DNA from: Chryseobacterium sp. E1
Lineage (GTDB): Bacteria > Bacteroidota > Bacteroidia > Flavobacteriales > Weeksellaceae
NCBI GenBank assembly: GCA_019203745.1
Contig: CP078104.1
Location: 4,464,001 to 4,528,000, forward strand
Length of the DNA stretch: 64,000 nucleotides
Direction: 5' to 3'
In this document: positions 61,525 through 64,000 of the stretch, piece after piece
How the letters are laid out: every line of letters begins with the position of its first letter
Position numbering within the stretch: the stretch's first letter is position 1
Notes under the pieces: generated by a model
Told to the model about the DNA's origin: nothing
What the model saw: the letters and a program-made list of their open reading frames with translations, nothing else
Databases searched by the model: none
Translations under genes and position numbers: made by a program

Positions 61525-63012
61525 TCAGTTTTTTCGGATTCTGTATTTCTTGCTAACAACAGAATTCACCGTTACATTCTTATATTGAGCAATTTCCTTC
61601 GTTGATAAGTTCAGTTTGATTAATGCACAGTATTCTAAATCCGATTGGGTAAGCTGGGCATTAATATCCAGAAGCTGTTGATTGAACTTAGGAAACAGCT
61701 TGGAGAACTTCAAATGAAAATATTTATCATTATTTTGTGCCAGGGTAATAAGCTCTTCCAGACTTTGGGTGTCTATACTGCTTTTGCGTTCAGAGCCCGG
61801 ATCATTATTTTGTTCACTAAATATATCGGTATCTTCATTGGAGGTGGGTTCATCATTTTCAGATAATACAGTATGGTCCACGTTTTTATCCGTCTCATTG
61901 TTGCTGTTGTTTTTCTTGCTGTAAAATCTATAGATGAAAAAGCCTGCTATCAGCAGCAAGAAAATGAGAACATATTTAAAGCTTTCATATTTTTTAAAGA
62001 AAGTATCTTCCTGAGCAGAATTTGCTTTATCAGCAATAAGAGAAGAATTTAGAATCTTTTTTTTCAACAGTAGCGATACTGTCTGTTATCTTTTTGCTTT
62101 TGTTGCAAAGAGAGCCTCATTTTTATAGTCCTGAAGACCAGAATAGGATTCTGCTTTCCCGGAGTAAATATCTTTTAATGATGCGGTGTAAATTTTATAT
62201 TCTTTTGTTAAATTTTCAGATGCTTCAAAATACTCCAGAGCTTTTTCAAAGTTTTTTCTTTTATTTTCAATATTTCCTTTGATTATATAATGCGTAATAA
62301 AATCAGAGTGGTCCTTTTCATTTTTAAATGTTCCTCAAACTTTGCAAGATAAATTTCTGCCTTCTGAAGTTCTCCCTGTGAATAATATTCATTGGCTAAA
62401 TCCTGTGCAAAAGATGCCAGGTAAAAGTTTTTATAGGTGAATTTTGTATTAATTTTTTTAGACTCATCATATCCTTTTTGAAGATAGAAAATTGTTGAAT
62501 CTTTTTTATCCGTATTACTTTCTTTTTTATATTTCTCGCTAATGTTCTATAGACCGAAGATTTCAGTATAGGAATATTTTCTTTGGAAGCATGTACAAGG
62601 CTGGCAAGGCATAGTGATAAAGCCTGCCTTGATTTTTTTGTATAGCCAATTTCTGTATAAACCATACCCTCACTCAGATAGAGTTGTGATAAGGCATCAT
62701 ATTTTTAATAGTTTCAGCTAACAATTCCTTCCGAAATCTTCTTTAGAGCTTCTTCATACTGCTGTTCATTTATATAGACTTCAACCATCTTCAAGATGGC
62801 TTTTAGCATACCCTTTTCATTTTGAATTTCCTTTGAACGATAATAAACCTCCGTGCAGATACGCAGAATTTCCTTCGAACCTTTATCTAAATAGGCACTT
62901 TTACTTTGGGTGGTTTCAAATAAACTATCAATACTTTTTATTTGAGCAGTACTGGTTTGAGCATACATAAGATTACCCAACAGCACGAATAAAAAAATAT
63001 TTTAGCTCTCAT
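61525..63012 (-). CDS. TPR-containing membrane regulator with C-terminal HTH, frameshifted
   Basis: One reconstructed protein of about 496 residues. After a signal peptide (FLFVLLGNLMYAQ) come helical tetratricopeptide-type repeats (MLKAILKMVEVYINEQQYEE, ALKKISEGI, SRQALSLCLASLVHASKE and others). A transmembrane helix follows (FKYVLIFLLLIAGFFIYRFY) with an acidic linker. A C-terminal HTH of the LuxR/GerE type ends it (DLEYCALIKLNLSTKEIAQY, KNVTVNSVVSKKYRIRKN). Breaks lie near 62990, 62705, 62540, 62330 and 62070. TPRs in the periplasm and HTH in the cytosol suggest one-component signalling. Target genes are unknown. Confidence 0.8.
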
Positions 63013-63111
63013 GGCAAAGGCATTTATAAAACCTTAATTCGGAGTGCTTATAATGACATCCTGAATAATGAAGATCTTGTTCTATAAATTTAATACAAAT
63101 AATTATAATAT

Positions 63112-63859
63112 TTATAGAAAACTTTTCTTCCATTTCGCAACCGAATTTCTGCTTAGTTTAAAATGATTTGCCAGCTGAGTATTGTTCAGAGAATTTTTCT
63201 TCTGATATTCCAGAATGTCTTTTATGGTTTTTTCATCATAACAACGATGTTTTTGATTGATATCTTCATTATTTCCTGAGGTACCGAATATCATTTTATT
63301 CATTTTTATAACTTCCAGTGCAGATAAGCTGTCCTTTTGTAAAAGAGGAAAGTCCAGATTTTTTTTTTTGTGGAAATTTAAGCTCAATGATATCATTGAA
63401 AATTTTGATGTAATCTGGTTTATTTAATTGCTCCTTAAGTATTTGTTCATCCATTTGTGTAAAGTGGTCTTGGGAATATTATATTCTTCTATAATTTGTT
63501 TTTTACTTTTTTGTCCGGAGTTTACGAGTTCTAATATAAATTCAATAATTTCCTTGGTATAAATATTCTTTCTGAAATTGGGAAGTGATGATATGGTATC
63601 AGCATTATTTTCTAATCATTTTGGATGGAGGTGAATAGAGTATCAGATATTGAGAGTAAATCCTGAAAAAATCATATTGGAGTAAAATGCTGAATTTCAT
63701 AAGGAACTCCGTTCCGACATATTTTTCGGATAAGATATTTTCCAGTTCTCCATCAGAACATTTGAGAAATTTACAGATACGTTCGTTATCTATTTTGAGT
63801 TCTTCAATACGCTGACTGATAAGAGATCCTATATGGATGTTCTTAAAATTAAAAGACAT
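63112..63859 (-). CDS. Multi-HTH DNA-binding protein, frameshifted
   Basis: A protein of about 249 residues in several frames. The first part (MSFNFKNIHIGSLISQRIEE, FLKCSDGELENILSEKYVGT, FFRIYSQYLILYSPPSKM) resembles an XRE-like HTH. After a break near 63615, NFRKNIYTKEIIEFILELVN, SGQKSKKQIIEEYNIPKTTL, HKWMNKY is a transposase-OrfA-like HTH. The last part (TIKDILEYQKKNSLNNTQLA, NHFKLSRNSVAKWKKSFL) is a third HTH. Similar proteins are common and multi-copy in Chryseobacterium and are sometimes called transposase or regulator. I see no terminal inverted repeats here. The role is uncertain. Confidence 0.68.
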
Positions 63860-63876
63860 GATATTGTGTTTTATTA

Positions 63877-64000
63877 TTAAAAAGTTGTTTCTTTAGAGGG
63901 ATTTTTTAAAAACCTGAGCAGATATTGCTCCTTTCCCCAGTTGAAGTTATTATTGGCAGGATTTGAATCAAACATGTTAAAAATAAAGGTGACAGGTTGT
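63877..64000 (-). CDS. C-terminal end of an unidentified gene (5' end outside window)
   Basis: The minus strand is open from the window edge, reading FIFNMFDSNPANNNFNWGKE, QYLLRFLKNPSKETTF and stop at 63877-63879. About 40 residues are visible, too few to assign. It lies 17 bases upstream of the multi-HTH gene on the same strand, so the two may be co-transcribed. Confidence 0.5.
   Translation of the reverse strand, partial: QPVTFIFNMFDSNPANNNFNWGKEQYLLRFLKNPSKETTF

Noticed and set aside
63112..63859. Insertion sequence at the window end
   Set aside because: One HTH looks transposase-like, but there is no catalytic DDE gene, terminal inverted repeat or target duplication.

Overview
The window looks like chromosomal DNA of a Bacteroidota bacterium, most likely a Chryseobacterium-type member of the Weeksellaceae/Flavobacteriia. 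The signs are low GC, promoters with the Bacteroidetes -7 box TANNTTTG, a type A T9SS sorting domain, a large Bacteroidetes-style type II-C Cas9, DUF6443/RHS secreted proteins and small double-glycine 'bacteriocin-like' peptides. Almost every long gene is broken by one-base frameshifts, including housekeeping genes (typA, ychF, parE, parC, prmC, tex). Several tRNA copies also lack a single G or C in a short run. I read most breaks as uncorrected long-read homopolymer deletions, not pseudogenes, and annotate the reconstructed full-length genes.

Layout. 1-4.5 kb: an M28 peptidase, a HAD hydrolase and the RNA-binding protein Tex. 4.5-13.0 kb: a complete type II-C CRISPR-Cas locus with a divergent tracrRNA carrying its own promoter and terminator, then cas9, cas1 and cas2, a terminator, and an array of 42 repeats (47 nt) with 41 spacers (29-31 nt). 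Spacers 1 and 20 match at 28 of 30 positions. 13.1-16.5 kb: a secreted MG2/plug-type protein and a YceI-like lipoprotein. 17.3-29.5 kb: a secreted toxin locus with a T9SS cargo protein, two large RHS-type proteins, a toxin tip with its likely immunity gene, and two displaced toxin/immunity cassettes that repeat the end of the RHS core. The three units are each closed by the same ~94-bp terminator-bearing repeat.

29.5-36.9 kb: a small hypothetical protein, a DUF1294 protein, a PfpI/DJ-1-type amidotransferase, TypA, a GHL10-type lipoprotein, ferritin and YchF. 37.0-40.7 kb: seven tiny genes for double-glycine-leader, cysteine-containing peptides in two groups flanking an AraC regulator and an SDR enzyme. 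40.9-52.2 kb: a PLP aminotransferase, a DUF2867-like protein, topoisomerase IV (parE, parC) with a small membrane protein between, a rhomboid protease, a membrane-anchored AraC regulator and two NAD(P)-dependent SDR enzymes. 52.3-57.5 kb (minus strand): DUF4180, PrmC, a large secreted hypothetical protein, YaaA, a CPBP protease and a Sua5/TsaC-type enzyme.

57.6-58.3 kb: six tandem initiator tRNA genes whose spacers form hairpins with compensatory base changes. 58.5-64 kb: an Ada-type metal-binding protein next to a 2OG-Fe(II) oxygenase, a GNAT acetyltransferase, a secreted hypothetical protein, a TPR/HTH membrane regulator, a double-HTH protein and the end of an unidentified gene.

The most notable material is the RHS cassette array, the peptide family, the tracrRNA/array architecture with its near-duplicate spacers, and the initiator-tRNA cluster. 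No search or alignment was run: family calls rest on motifs read by eye.
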